Part shown: positions 26,117 to 33,802 of the stretch, piece after piece | Layout of the letters: each line of letters begins with the position of its first letter | Position numbering within the stretch: position 1 is the first letter of the stretch | Source: Rhizobium sp. NXC24 | GTDB taxonomy: Bacteria > Pseudomonadota > Alphaproteobacteria > Rhizobiales > Rhizobiaceae | Direction: 5' to 3' | Assembly: GCF_002944315.1 (NCBI RefSeq) | Contig: NZ_CP024314.1 | Location: 1,488,001-1,552,000, forward strand | DNA length: 64,000 nt | Made by a program: the position numbers and the translations under genes | The notes under the pieces: model-generated | Databases searched by the model: none | The model's input: only the letters and a program-made list of their open reading frames with translations | What the model was told of the DNA's origin: nothing

Positions 26117-27777
26117 TGGCCAAACTCGTCGACATTCGCGACCTGAAGGTCGAGGCCAAGACGGATGCCGGCCGCCAGGTCGATATCATCCGCGGCGTCA
26201 GCTTCGACATCCAGGAAGGGGAAATCGTTGCCCTCATCGGCGAAAGCGGCTCTGGCAAGACGACGATCGCGCTGACCCTGATGGGCTACACGCGGCAGGG
26301 CTGCCGGATCAGCGGCGGCCAGGTCCTGCTCGCCGGCAAGGACATGGCAAGCCTGCCCGAGAAAGCCAGGGCTCGCATCCGCGGAACCGAAGTCGCCTAT
26401 ATCCCGCAAAGTGCCGCGGCAGCTTTCAATCCGGCGCAGACGATCATGGAGCAGGTGATCGAAATCACCCGTATCCACAACCTGATGCCGGCCGAAGAGG
26501 CAAGGACACGCGCCGTCGAGCTCTTCAAGGCGCTGAGCCTGCCGAACCCCGACACGATCGGTGCTCGCTATCCGCATCAGGTTTCCGGAGGTCAGTTGCA
26601 GCGCCTTTCAGCCGCGATGGCGCTGATCGGCAATCCGAAACTCATGATTTTCGACGAACCGACGACGGCACTTGACGTAACGACGCAGATCGAGGTTCTC
26701 CGAGCTTTCAAGTCGGTGATGAAAAAGGGCGGCATCGCCGGAGTCTACGTGTCTCACGACCTCGCTGTCGTGGCGCAGGTCGCCGACCGGATCGTCGTTC
26801 TGAAGGGTGGAGAGGTCCAGGAAATCGGCGAGACTAAACAGATCCTCTCCGCACCCGCTCATCCCTATACGCGCCAGTTGCTGGGTGCCTTCGAACCGAA
26901 GCTCTACGCCTCCCCGGCTTCAGCCGAGCCCGAAAAGATACCCGCCCTGCTGGAAGTTACGAATGTGGTGGCGGGCTATGGCGCCATCCAGCCGGACGGT
27001 CTGCCGGCAGCGACGGCTCTCAAATCCGTGAGCCTCAGACTCGAAGCCGGCCGCAATCTTGGCGTCATCGGCGAATCCGGCTGCGGAAAATCAACGCTTG
27101 CCCGCACCATAGCCGGCATCCTGCCACCGGTTTCCGGGAACATCATCTTCAACGGAAAACAGCTTGCCGCCGATGCCCGGAACCGCCAGCGGGAAGAACT
27201 GCAAAAGCTGCAGATCGTCTTTCAATTTGCCGATACGGCGCTCAATCCTGCCAAATCGATCGGGGAAATACTCGGGCGTCCGCTTGCCTTCTATCATAAT
27301 CTCGGCCGCAGCGAGCGCGAGGCCCGCATCGACCAGCTCCTCGACATGGTCCACCTGCCAACAGCCCTCAAGCATCGGCGCCCGCCGGAACTGTCCGGCG
27401 GCCAAAAGCAGCGCATTAACCTCGCGCGGGCACTTGCAGCCGAGCCGAAGCTCATCCTATGCGACGAGATCACATCAGCCCTCGACACGGTCGTTGCCGC
27501 TGCAATCCTCGACCTCCTCAAGGAACTGCAACGCGAACTCGGGCTCTCCTACATCTTCATCAGTCACGATCTGTCGACGGTGCAAGCGATCTGCGACGAG
27601 ATTGCGGTGATGTATGCAGGCGAGAAGATCGAGCAGCTCGCATCTGCCGATCTTGCCGGCGGTACAAAGCACCCCTATTCCAAGCTGCTCTTCTCCTCCG
27701 TGCCGAAACTTGACACTGGCTGGCTGGATAGCCTGGAAGAAAATCCCGAGCTGGTTCGCGCCCTTGCGAAACGCTGA
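26116..27777 (+). CDS. ABC transporter ATPase with two fused domains (DppD-DppF type)
   Basis: 553 residues with two complete ATPase domains in one chain. Domain 1 has Walker A GESGSGKTT (42-50), signature VSGGQLQRLS and Walker B LMIFDEPTTALD. Domain 2 has Walker A GESGCGKST (319-327), signature LSGGQKQRIN and Walker B LILCDEITSALD. It powers the importer encoded upstream. The second Walker B glutamate (CDEIT) is intact. It ends the importer operon and is convergent with the Lrp gene 36 bases away. Confidence 0.93.
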   Translation: MAKLVDIRDLKVEAKTDAGRQVDIIRGVSFDIQEGEIVALIGESGSGKTTIALTLMGYTRQGCRISGGQVLLAGKDMASLPEKARARIRGTEVAYIPQSAAAAFNPAQTIMEQVIEITRIHNLMPAEEARTRAVELFKALSLPNPDTIGARYPHQVSGGQLQRLSAAMALIGNPKLMIFDEPTTALDVTTQIEVLRAFKSVMKKGGIAGVYVSHDLAVVAQVADRIVVLKGGEVQEIGETKQILSAPAHPYTRQLLGAFEPKLYASPASAEPEKIPALLEVTNVVAGYGAIQPDGLPAATALKSVSLRLEAGRNLGVIGESGCGKSTLARTIAGILPPVSGNIIFNGKQLAADARNRQREELQKLQIVFQFADTALNPAKSIGEILGRPLAFYHNLGRSEREARIDQLLDMVHLPTALKHRRPPELSGGQKQRINLARALAAEPKLILCDEITSALDTVVAAAILDLLKELQRELGLSYIFISHDLSTVQAICDEIAVMYAGEKIEQLASADLAGGTKHPYSKLLFSSVPKLDTGWLDSLEENPELVRALAKR

Positions 27778-27813
27778 GATGCGCTTCGGTAAATCGACGG
27801 GCGGCGAATAGGC

Positions 27814-28290
27814 TCAGACCGGAAACAGGCTGGTGAGCGGCATATGCGCTTTGACAATCGGTGATTTCAGCACGACGAAGCTGAAATATTTGTCGATGCC
27901 GATTTCCATGTCGATCAGCCGTTCCATGGTCGTCTGGTATTCGGCAATCCCGGCGGTCACGAACTTCACCAGATAGTCGTAGCCTCCGGAAACGAGATGG
28001 CATTCCACCACCGAGTCGACCTTCTCGACCGCCGCAAGAAAGCGCGCGAAATCGATCTGGCGATGATTCTTGAGGGTGACCTCAGTGAACACCGTGAGCG
28101 TCTGCCCGAGCTTGGCGATGTTGATCTGCGCCGAATAGCCAACAATGTAGCCTTCCGCCTGCAGTTTCTTGACCCGCATCAGGCAGGGACTCGGCGAGAG
28201 GTTGACGAGTTCGGCAAGTTCCACATTGGTGATGCGGCCGTTTTTCTGCAATTCGTAGAGGATCTTGATGTCGATCCGGTCGAGTTTCAT
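27814..28290 (-). CDS. Lrp/AsnC family transcriptional regulator
   Basis: 158 residues. The N-terminal helix-turn-helix covers DRIDIKILYELQKNGRITNV and LSPSPCLMRVKKL. The C-terminal RAM domain has the ligand-binding pattern VVECHLVSGGYDYLVKF (about 87-103). I use the ATG at 28288-28290 with GGAGCG upstream; the longer frame adds 19 residues unlike the family. It is divergent from the FAD oxidase at 28541 and faces the end of the importer operon, so it probably controls the oxidase in response to an amino acid. CAGGT-ACC-ACCTG at 28315-28327 in the shared promoter is a possible binding site. Confidence 0.9.
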   Translation of the reverse strand: MKLDRIDIKILYELQKNGRITNVELAELVNLSPSPCLMRVKKLQAEGYIVGYSAQINIAKLGQTLTVFTEVTLKNHRQIDFARFLAAVEKVDSVVECHLVSGGYDYLVKFVTAGIAEYQTTMERLIDMEIGIDKYFSFVVLKSPIVKAHMPLTSLFPV

Positions 28291-28314
28291 CGGCACGCTC
28301 CAATTTCGCGGCGA

Positions 28315-28327
28315 CAGGTACCACCTG
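28315..28327. promoter_or_regulatory. Small palindrome in the lrp/oxidase divergent promoter
   Basis: CAGGT-ACC-ACCTG is a perfect 5-bp inverted repeat 25 bases upstream of the lrp start. Its position suits autoregulation by the Lrp-type protein, but the arms are short and chance is possible. Confidence 0.3.
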
Positions 28328-28540
28328 GCGGAATAATCTTTTGTCATCTTATGCGGAAAGCCTTACTTAGCAAGCGGAATTGAACCTTTCCGCGCTGATT
28401 TAACCTCGTAAAATCCGGATCTTAGCACAAGAATTCGCCTTAACCGCGTGCGACAGAAGGAAATGCTGTCCGCTGGCAATCTGCAGCATTTGCGCGGGGA
28501 AAGCTCGACTAGAATGCTCGCTTGTAACCTGGAGAGTGCC

Positions 28541-29866
28541 ATGCCCGCCCCGCTTCTGCACATCGAAACCACCCCCGCACTGCCCGAAAAGGCCGATGTC
28601 GTGGTGATCGGCGGCGGAATCGTCGGGACCTTCGCCGCCTACTATCTCGCGCGGCGGGGCTTGAAGGTCGCGCTTCTCGAAAAGGGGCGGATCGGGGCCG
28701 AACAATCCAGCCGAAACTGGGGATGGTGCCGTCAGCAGAACCGGGATGCCCGCGAACTGCCGATGGCGACGAAGAGCCTCGCTCTCTGGGAAGATTTCGG
28801 CAAGGAAAGTGGCGAGGATACCGGCTTCAGCCGCTGCGGCCTGCTCTATCTGAGCAACGACGACACGGAGCTTGCCGGCTGGGCGAGCTGGGGTGAATTT
28901 GCCCGCGGCGTCGGCGTTACCACCCATATGCTTGATCAAAAGCAAGCAAGCGAATTCGGATCGGCGACCGGCCGGCGCTGGAAGGGCGGCGTCTTTTCCC
29001 CGACCGACGGCACCGCCGATCCGTCGCGCGCTGCCCCGGTGGTCGCCCGCGCCATCATGGCGCTCGGCAGCAGCGTTCATCAGATGTGCGCTGCCCGCGG
29101 TCTTGAGACCGAAAGCGGCCATGTCAGTGCCGTCGTCACCGAGAAAGGCACGATCCGAACCCGGATGGTGGTGATGGCCGGCGGCGCCTGGGCATCGTCC
29201 TTTTGCCGGCAGCTCGGCATCCGCTTTCCGCAAGCCTCGATCCGTTCCTCGATCCTGTCGGTCGCACCTGGCGCCCAAGGTCTGCCGGCGGCGCTGCATA
29301 CGGCCGCGGTTTCGGCCACGCGCAGAGGCGACGGCGGTTACACGCTTGCGATCAGCGGCCGCGCCCGCGTCGATCCGACATTGCAACAGTTTCGTTTCGC
29401 CCGCCATTTTGTGCCGATGTTCGCCAAGCGCTGGCGCAGCCTCGCTGCCGGCGGCTTTGAGGGTCTAAAGGGTGGGCACGAAACTTTGTCGCGCTGGCGG
29501 CTCGATCGACCGACCCCGATGGAGCGGAACCGCATTCTCGATCCTAGTCCGGATCGGAAGCAGATCGAATTGACCCTTGAGCGAGCACGAGCGTTGCTTC
29601 CAGCGCTTGCCAACACCCCCGTCTCGGCCGCATGGGCCGGCTATATCGACAGTACGCCCGACGGAGTTCCCGCGATCGGCGAAATCCGGGCACTGCCCGG
29701 ACTGGTCCTGGCAGCAGGCTTCAGCGGCCACGGCTTCGGCATCGGCCCAGGCGCCGGCCATCTCGTCGCGGACCTTGTCACGGCCGCAAAACCGATCGTC
29801 GATCCAAAGCCATATCATCCGGATCGGCTGAATGGCTCGTCCTGGGGCGAGGTCGCGGAATTTTGA
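28541..29866 (+). CDS. FAD-dependent oxidoreductase (DAO family, paralog of 2292-3620)
   Basis: 441 residues. FAD motif VVVIGGGIVGTFAAYYLARRG (about 17-37), the segment EQSSRNWGWCRQQNRD identical to the gene at 2292, and a C-terminal SGHGFGIGPGAGHLVADL. It is nearly the same length as the first copy. It should oxidise an amine or amino acid. GGAG lies 8 bases before the ATG at 28541; the 31-codon extension upstream is not needed. It is divergent from lrp, which is the likely regulator. With the importer operon it forms a second uptake-plus-oxidase module. Confidence 0.9.
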   Translation: MPAPLLHIETTPALPEKADVVVIGGGIVGTFAAYYLARRGLKVALLEKGRIGAEQSSRNWGWCRQQNRDARELPMATKSLALWEDFGKESGEDTGFSRCGLLYLSNDDTELAGWASWGEFARGVGVTTHMLDQKQASEFGSATGRRWKGGVFSPTDGTADPSRAAPVVARAIMALGSSVHQMCAARGLETESGHVSAVVTEKGTIRTRMVVMAGGAWASSFCRQLGIRFPQASIRSSILSVAPGAQGLPAALHTAAVSATRRGDGGYTLAISGRARVDPTLQQFRFARHFVPMFAKRWRSLAAGGFEGLKGGHETLSRWRLDRPTPMERNRILDPSPDRKQIELTLERARALLPALANTPVSAAWAGYIDSTPDGVPAIGEIRALPGLVLAAGFSGHGFGIGPGAGHLVADLVTAAKPIVDPKPYHPDRLNGSSWGEVAEF

Positions 29867-30090
29867 CAGCTTCACAGATGGGCCGGCGGCGCGTAATATG
29901 ACCCGCCGCCGGCACCGGAATTGTGCCCGCAAGCATCAGCGCAGAAAATGTGAACGCCAGTAGCCGTAAGTCCCGCAGCCTGACGATGGTTGCTCTTTGA
30001 CGTGGCGTCGTCGCAAGCAGCTCGATCTATAATCCTTGCTGACTTGCCTAGCTTTTTCGTGCGGAGATGGAATTTTTTGGTCTCACTCTT

Positions 30091-30115
30091 GGAACCGAGC
30101 GGCACGACCATCGTT
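30091..30115 (+). promoter_or_regulatory. Sigma-EcfG (RpoE2) promoter of the first DUF982 gene
   Basis: GGAAC (30091-30095), exactly 16 bases, then CGTT (30112-30115): a perfect match to the alphaproteobacterial general-stress sigma consensus. Transcription would start about 7-10 bases later, leaving a 30-base leader with an AGGAGG ribosome site before the ATG at 30152. Confidence 0.8.
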
Positions 30116-30151
30116 TGCCTAACTTCACCTGAAGGACAAAGGAGGATCAGA

Positions 30152-30394
30152 ATGAGCGCTCTCGCATGGGAGGCACCCGTCTCCGTCATTGTCAGCAGTG
30201 GGAAACAAAAGGCCGTCAAAGGCCCGGCCGAAGCTGTGGGGTGCCTGGAAAGGGAATGGCCCATAGCCGACGGCGTGTTTCTAAGGGAAGCCAAAAAGGT
30301 CTGCAGCGCCGCGCTCGAGCACGAATGTACGGCGAGCGAAGCGCGTGACGCCTTTGAAATGGCCTCAATCGAGGCACTTCTGGTTCGCCGCTGA
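30152..30394 (+). CDS. DUF982 domain protein
   Basis: 80 residues. The pattern AVKGPAEAVGCLEREWP, then AKKVCSAALEHECTASEARDAF and a terminal EALLVRR matches the DUF982 family, which is abundant in rhizobia and has no established function. A strong AGGAGG precedes the ATG; a longer open frame starting near 29990 is not supported because the promoter lies inside it. A perfect sigma-EcfG promoter is upstream, so it should belong to the general stress regulon. It is cytosolic with no signal peptide. Confidence 0.85.
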   Translation: MSALAWEAPVSVIVSSGKQKAVKGPAEAVGCLEREWPIADGVFLREAKKVCSAALEHECTASEARDAFEMASIEALLVRR

Positions 30395-30671
30395 GGCTAT
30401 TTGCCGATCGCTCTCGCGCCGCCAACGACGCGGGACACGGCAACCTGTTCAAGCCTCATCGACATCTCTCCCTCATAGCGTGAGCTTTGGCCGCACTAGG
30501 CCGAGCCGCGCCATGTCGCTGCCGCTGTCATCGGGCGTCGGCGTAGTCGATTCTCCGGCATCACGCTCCGGCTATTTTGGCCACTATCGGGAGGCGACTA
30601 GATCGCGCCGCCTTCCGCGGAACGTTTTTTGCAAGGTTACCGAAGTCTTTATGTTTCGGAGGTAATGCGTT

Positions 30672-30926
30672 TTGAAACGAAACACCTTGCGGCCCTTCCC
30701 CGCCGTGACGCTCGTGATGGGAGGCGCGGAGGGCTATCGGCGCGTCAATTCGGTACAGGATGCGACCGAGACGTTGCTGGAACACTGGCCGATTGAAGAT
30801 GGCGAAGAGTATGTGACCGCCGTACGAATATGCCTCGATGCGATGATGGGTGTGGTCTGTGTAGAAGCAGCGCGAGAAGCATTCATCAAGGCGGCGAAAG
30901 AAGCCGGAGTAGCTCTATTGCAGTGA
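30672..30926 (+). CDS. DUF982 domain protein, second copy
   Basis: 84 residues from a TTG start, supported by GGAGG at 30658-30662, 9 bases upstream. An ATG at 30665 is out of frame. The region RVNSVQDATETLLEHWPIEDGEEYVTA and CLDAMMGVVCVEAAREAFIKAAKEAG follows the DUF982 pattern closely. It shares the layout of the gene at 30152 but is clearly divergent in sequence. A GGAAC lies about 55 bases upstream, but the spacing to a -10 element does not fit sigma-EcfG. Function unknown. Confidence 0.82.
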   Translation: MKRNTLRPFPAVTLVMGGAEGYRRVNSVQDATETLLEHWPIEDGEEYVTAVRICLDAMMGVVCVEAAREAFIKAAKEAGVALLQ

Positions 30927-31021
30927 GATCAGGGGCAGCTCCTCATTTTGTGGGGCGGCCTGCTCTGTCGCATGCAGCCATCAGTCCGGCTGTACGAATT
31001 GTCGCACGACATGAAATCGCG

Positions 31022-31046
31022 GGAACCTAAGCGCTCGATATTGGTT
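31022..31046 (+). promoter_or_regulatory. Sigma-EcfG-like promoter of the candidate sRNA
   Basis: GGAAC (31022-31026), 16 bases, GGTT (31043-31046). It differs from the consensus at one base of the -10 (GGTT for CGTT) and keeps the GGAAC-N18-TT spacing. Initiation would fall near 31053, just before the first stem-loop. Confidence 0.5.
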
Positions 31047-31052
31047 TCATGC

Positions 31053-31150
31053 CTGCGGGCCGCTTGCCCGTAGCTCACGGTGCACCACGCCGGCCACTGG
31101 AGCGTGAGCCCGCCGCGACTACCGACTCCCGGTCTGCGGCGGGCTTTTGT
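31053..31150 (+). ncRNA. Candidate small RNA, three stem-loops and terminator
   Basis: About 98 bases that would start just after the EcfG-like promoter. Stem 1 is CGGGC-CGCTT-GCCCG (31056-31070). Stem 2 joins GCTCACG (31073-31079) to CGTGAGC (31103-31109). Stem 3 is the terminator GCCCGCCGC...GCGGCGGGC (31108-31144) followed by TTTTGTT. No ribosome site or coherent frame is present. The promoter, compact pairing and U-tail fit a trans-acting sRNA; the family is not one I can name with confidence. Stems 2 and 3 share two bases, so they could compete. Confidence 0.55.
31108..31150 (+). terminator. Strong intrinsic terminator
   Basis: GCCCGCCGC (31108-31116) pairs perfectly with GCGGCGGGC (31136-31144), loop 19 bases containing CTCCC, followed by TTTTGTT. 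It ends the candidate sRNA; no protein gene ends just upstream, which is why a noncoding transcript is suspected. Confidence 0.75.
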
Positions 31151-31610
31151 TCGCGGCTATCGGCTCTTACAAAAGCCGCAGCCGGATTTCACGGGGCGGC
31201 CCCTCATTCGCCAACCTTTATCCGCGTCAAGGCTGTCACCGGTATCGTTAGGCCCCATCTCTGCTGGGCCGCGAAGGGGTGGCGGTAATACCCTTCTGAT
31301 TATTTTCGCTGCGACCTGCGGGTGCGGGCTGCATCTACTCTGCTTCGTCGGCACGTTCATAGCGATCCTCCCGCTTCCCTTTCATATGCGGAATTCGGTA
31401 GCAGATGCCACCAGCCGAAGGGAGTGCGTGGCAGCTTCGCGCCACCGGCGTCGACTTCCGGTTTCACCCGTCAGCGTGAATCGCGCCGCCGCTCAACAGC
31501 AGCCGTGGTGTCACAGCCCCAGTGCCGACAATCAATATTATCTGACCGATACTGAGGCATCATCGCAAAACCCAGAACCGACCTTCTCGACACTGCCCCC
31601 TGATTTCCCG

Positions 31611-31874
31611 CTACGATTGTGTGAGAATCACCAAGGTCTCCGGCAATACTCCGTCATACTCCATCGCATCCGCCGCTTGCTTGGACTTCATAAATTCCGC
31701 CAGGCGGCCCATGTCGGGAACGTCCATGACCAGGCCAACTCGGTTGGACGCTTGTGGATCAACAAACGTACGAATGTTTGTGCAGCCGAGGGGTTCGAAA
31801 ACCTCTTTGCGGCGCGGTGAAGTGAGCCAATGTTTGACGTCTTTGACATCGTGATAGGCCAATATGGTAGGCAT
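31611..31874 (-). CDS. Small conserved-type hypothetical protein
   Basis: 87 residues starting MPTILAYHDVKDVKHWL and containing RVGLVMDVPDMGRLAEFMKS. The alternating beta/alpha pattern and size recall dimeric ferredoxin-like (ABM/DUF-type) small proteins, but I cannot name the family. GAGGAGG lies 7-8 bases before the ATG at 31872-31874, so expression looks real. It is alone between the sRNA region and the exsH promoter region. Confidence 0.7.
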   Translation of the reverse strand: MPTILAYHDVKDVKHWLTSPRRKEVFEPLGCTNIRTFVDPQASNRVGLVMDVPDMGRLAEFMKSKQAADAMEYDGVLPETLVILTQS

Positions 31875-32278
31875 AGCATCCTCCTCTCAAAGCCGAATAG
31901 AACACTACGCCGCGATTGATCACATTGATATTACCCGGATGGGCGGGGATCGTCGTCCGCAAATGGCAAAGATTTCGATGTTCTCGTCTGCTTGCGGCCA
32001 TAGCGGCCGTAGACAGTCCAGTCACCAAGGAGGGCTTCGCGCCTAAAAGCAGTCGTGGTCGCATTTGCTACCGAACTCCGTTCATATGATGCCCCCGGGG
32101 AACGAACAGCTTGTGATTGAGCAAGGCGATCATTAGCCGGACAAACTTTATAAAAAGCTGAAGTTAACGTCATAAGGGGCTGTGCTGCGCTGCGGAAAAT
32201 GTTATCCATCTAACGTAAGCACGGAGGAATATTGGCTCTGTTGGAGGAGACAGCCGAGCACAACGGAAGAGGTTTCCG
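31875..32278. other. Intergenic region upstream of the exsH-like gene
   Basis: 404 bases, divergent between the small gene at 31611 and the glycanase at 32279. It must contain both promoters. It is more AT-rich near 32140-32220. A GGAAC at 32099-32103 has no matching -10. I see no other firm element and no gene. Confidence 0.4.
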
Positions 32279-33709
32279 ATGCCCAATTCAGTTCTCAATG
32301 CACTAGGTCAACCGCTCTATTACAGCGGAACTTCGACAAGTTGGTTTTCCGCCACGGGCTCCGGTCCGACGCTTTACGGCACGGCTGGAAATGATTCGAT
32401 CTGGGGCGACGCCTCCGTCAACGTCACGATGGTGGGCGGCACTGGAGACGATATCTATTATCTCTATTCCAGCATCAACCACGCCTCCGAGGCGCCCGGC
32501 GGGGGCGTAGATACCATCAATACGTGGATGGACTACACTCTGCCTGACAATTTCGAGAACCTTACGGTGACCGGCAACGGCCGCCATGCCTTCGGCAACA
32601 GCGCCGACAACATCATCACCGGCGGCACAGGCAGCCAGACCATCGATGGCGGTGCAGGCAATGACGTCCTGACCGGCGGAGGCGGCGCCGACACCTTTAT
32701 CCTCACCAAGGGCAATGGCAGCGACCTCATCACTGACTTCAGCAGCGACGACAAGGTGCGCCTGAACCAATACGGGCTGACGTCCTTCGATCAAGTCGTC
32801 AGTCACCTCAGCCAGCACGGCGCCAATCTGCAACTCGATCTTGGCAACGGCGAGAGCCTGGTTTTTGCCAACAAGACTGCTGCCGACCTGAGCGCGGACC
32901 AGTTCCAGCTCGGACTCGACCGCTCCGCGCTCACACAGACCTTCTCGGACGATTTCAACACGCTTTCTCTCCATCAGGGCACACAAGGCACCTGGGATGC
33001 GAAATACTGGTGGGCGCCGGACAAGGGCAGCAGCATGACGGGCGAGTTGCAGTGGTATATCAATCCGTCTTATGGCCCGACCGCATCGGTCAACCCATTT
33101 TCCGTTTCCAACGGTGTATTGACGATTTCAGCCCAACCGACGCCTGATGCGCTGAAATCACTTCTGGACGGGCATAACTATACGTCCGGCATCCTGACCA
33201 CCCACTCTACCTTCGCCCAAACCTATGGATATTTCGAGATGCGGGCAGAGATGCCGCATGATCAGGGCACATGGCCGGCTTTCTGGCTTCTGCCGGAAGA
33301 TGGTTCTTGGCCGCCGGAACTCGATGTCGTGGAAATGCGCGGGCAGGACCCGAACACGGTCAACGCCACGGTTCACTCGAATGCAACGGGCCAGCACACG
33401 ATACAATCCATTCCGGTGCAAGTTCCCAGCACCGATGGTTTCCACAATTACGGTGTGCTGTGGGATCAGGATCAAATCGTCTGGTATTTCGACGATGTGG
33501 CCATCGCGCATACCGCAACACCGGCCGATATGCACAGCCCGATGTATATGCTGGTGGACCAGGCCGTCGGCGGTACAGCAGGCACTCCGACGGACAGCCT
33601 GAAAGACTCTGAGATGAAAATCGACTACATCAAGGCCTATCAGTTGAACGACCATCTTAGCCAGACGGCTGCGGCCGCGGCTGCCCATACTCCGGACTGG
33701 CATATCTGA
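32279..33709 (+). CDS. exsH: Secreted GH16 endo-beta-glycanase with RTX repeats, ExsH-like
   Basis: 476 residues. The N-terminal half has calcium-binding RTX nonapeptides (GTAGNDSIWG near 34, GGTGDDIYY near 53, GGAGNDVLTGGGGADTF near 122-138). The GH16 domain begins near 225, with the catalytic E-x-D-x-x-E in ELDVVEMRG (E347, D349, E352). There is no Sec signal, as expected for type I secretion. In Sinorhizobium, ExsH of this architecture cuts succinoglycan and is exported by PrsDE; the genes at 33803-36855 encode such an exporter. Its true substrate here may be another beta-glucan-type polysaccharide. GGAAGAGG precedes the ATG. Confidence 0.9.
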   Translation: MPNSVLNALGQPLYYSGTSTSWFSATGSGPTLYGTAGNDSIWGDASVNVTMVGGTGDDIYYLYSSINHASEAPGGGVDTINTWMDYTLPDNFENLTVTGNGRHAFGNSADNIITGGTGSQTIDGGAGNDVLTGGGGADTFILTKGNGSDLITDFSSDDKVRLNQYGLTSFDQVVSHLSQHGANLQLDLGNGESLVFANKTAADLSADQFQLGLDRSALTQTFSDDFNTLSLHQGTQGTWDAKYWWAPDKGSSMTGELQWYINPSYGPTASVNPFSVSNGVLTISAQPTPDALKSLLDGHNYTSGILTTHSTFAQTYGYFEMRAEMPHDQGTWPAFWLLPEDGSWPPELDVVEMRGQDPNTVNATVHSNATGQHTIQSIPVQVPSTDGFHNYGVLWDQDQIVWYFDDVAIAHTATPADMHSPMYMLVDQAVGGTAGTPTDSLKDSEMKIDYIKAYQLNDHLSQTAAAAAAHTPDWHI

Positions 33710-33727
33710 TAAAGCGCAAAGCGCTCT

Positions 33728-33752
33728 GCGCAGCCGTTGATAGCGGCTGCGC
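33728..33752. terminator. Bidirectional terminator between exsH and prsE
   Basis: GCGCAGCCG (33728-33736) and CGGCTGCGC (33744-33752) form a perfect 9-bp stem with a 7-base loop, followed on the plus strand by TTCTACTTT. It sits 19 bases after the exsH stop between convergent genes. Confidence 0.75.
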
Positions 33753-33802
33753 TTCTACTTTAATCGGCACGTCGGCTTATACATCGCGCTTAGAGGATCA
33801 TT

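Larger units (their letters stand above)
30927..31610. other. 684-base region without a protein gene
   Basis: No convincing coding frame on either strand. The long plus frame 31080-31820 is rich in Arg/Pro/Ser and runs antisense across the small gene at 31611, so I discount it. The left half holds a candidate small RNA with promoter and terminator. The right half (31150-31610) shows nothing I can name. Confidence 0.5.

Noticed and set aside
29990..30151. Extended N-terminus of the DUF982 gene at 30152
   Set aside because: The sigma-EcfG promoter lies inside this extension and AGGAGG precedes the inner ATG.
30615..30640. GGAAC before the second DUF982 gene
   Set aside because: No CGTT or TT at the needed spacing.
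31080..31820. 246-residue plus frame across the sRNA region and the small gene at 31611
   Set aside because: Pro/Arg/Ser-rich, no ribosome site, and overlaps the terminator and an antisense gene with a strong ribosome site.
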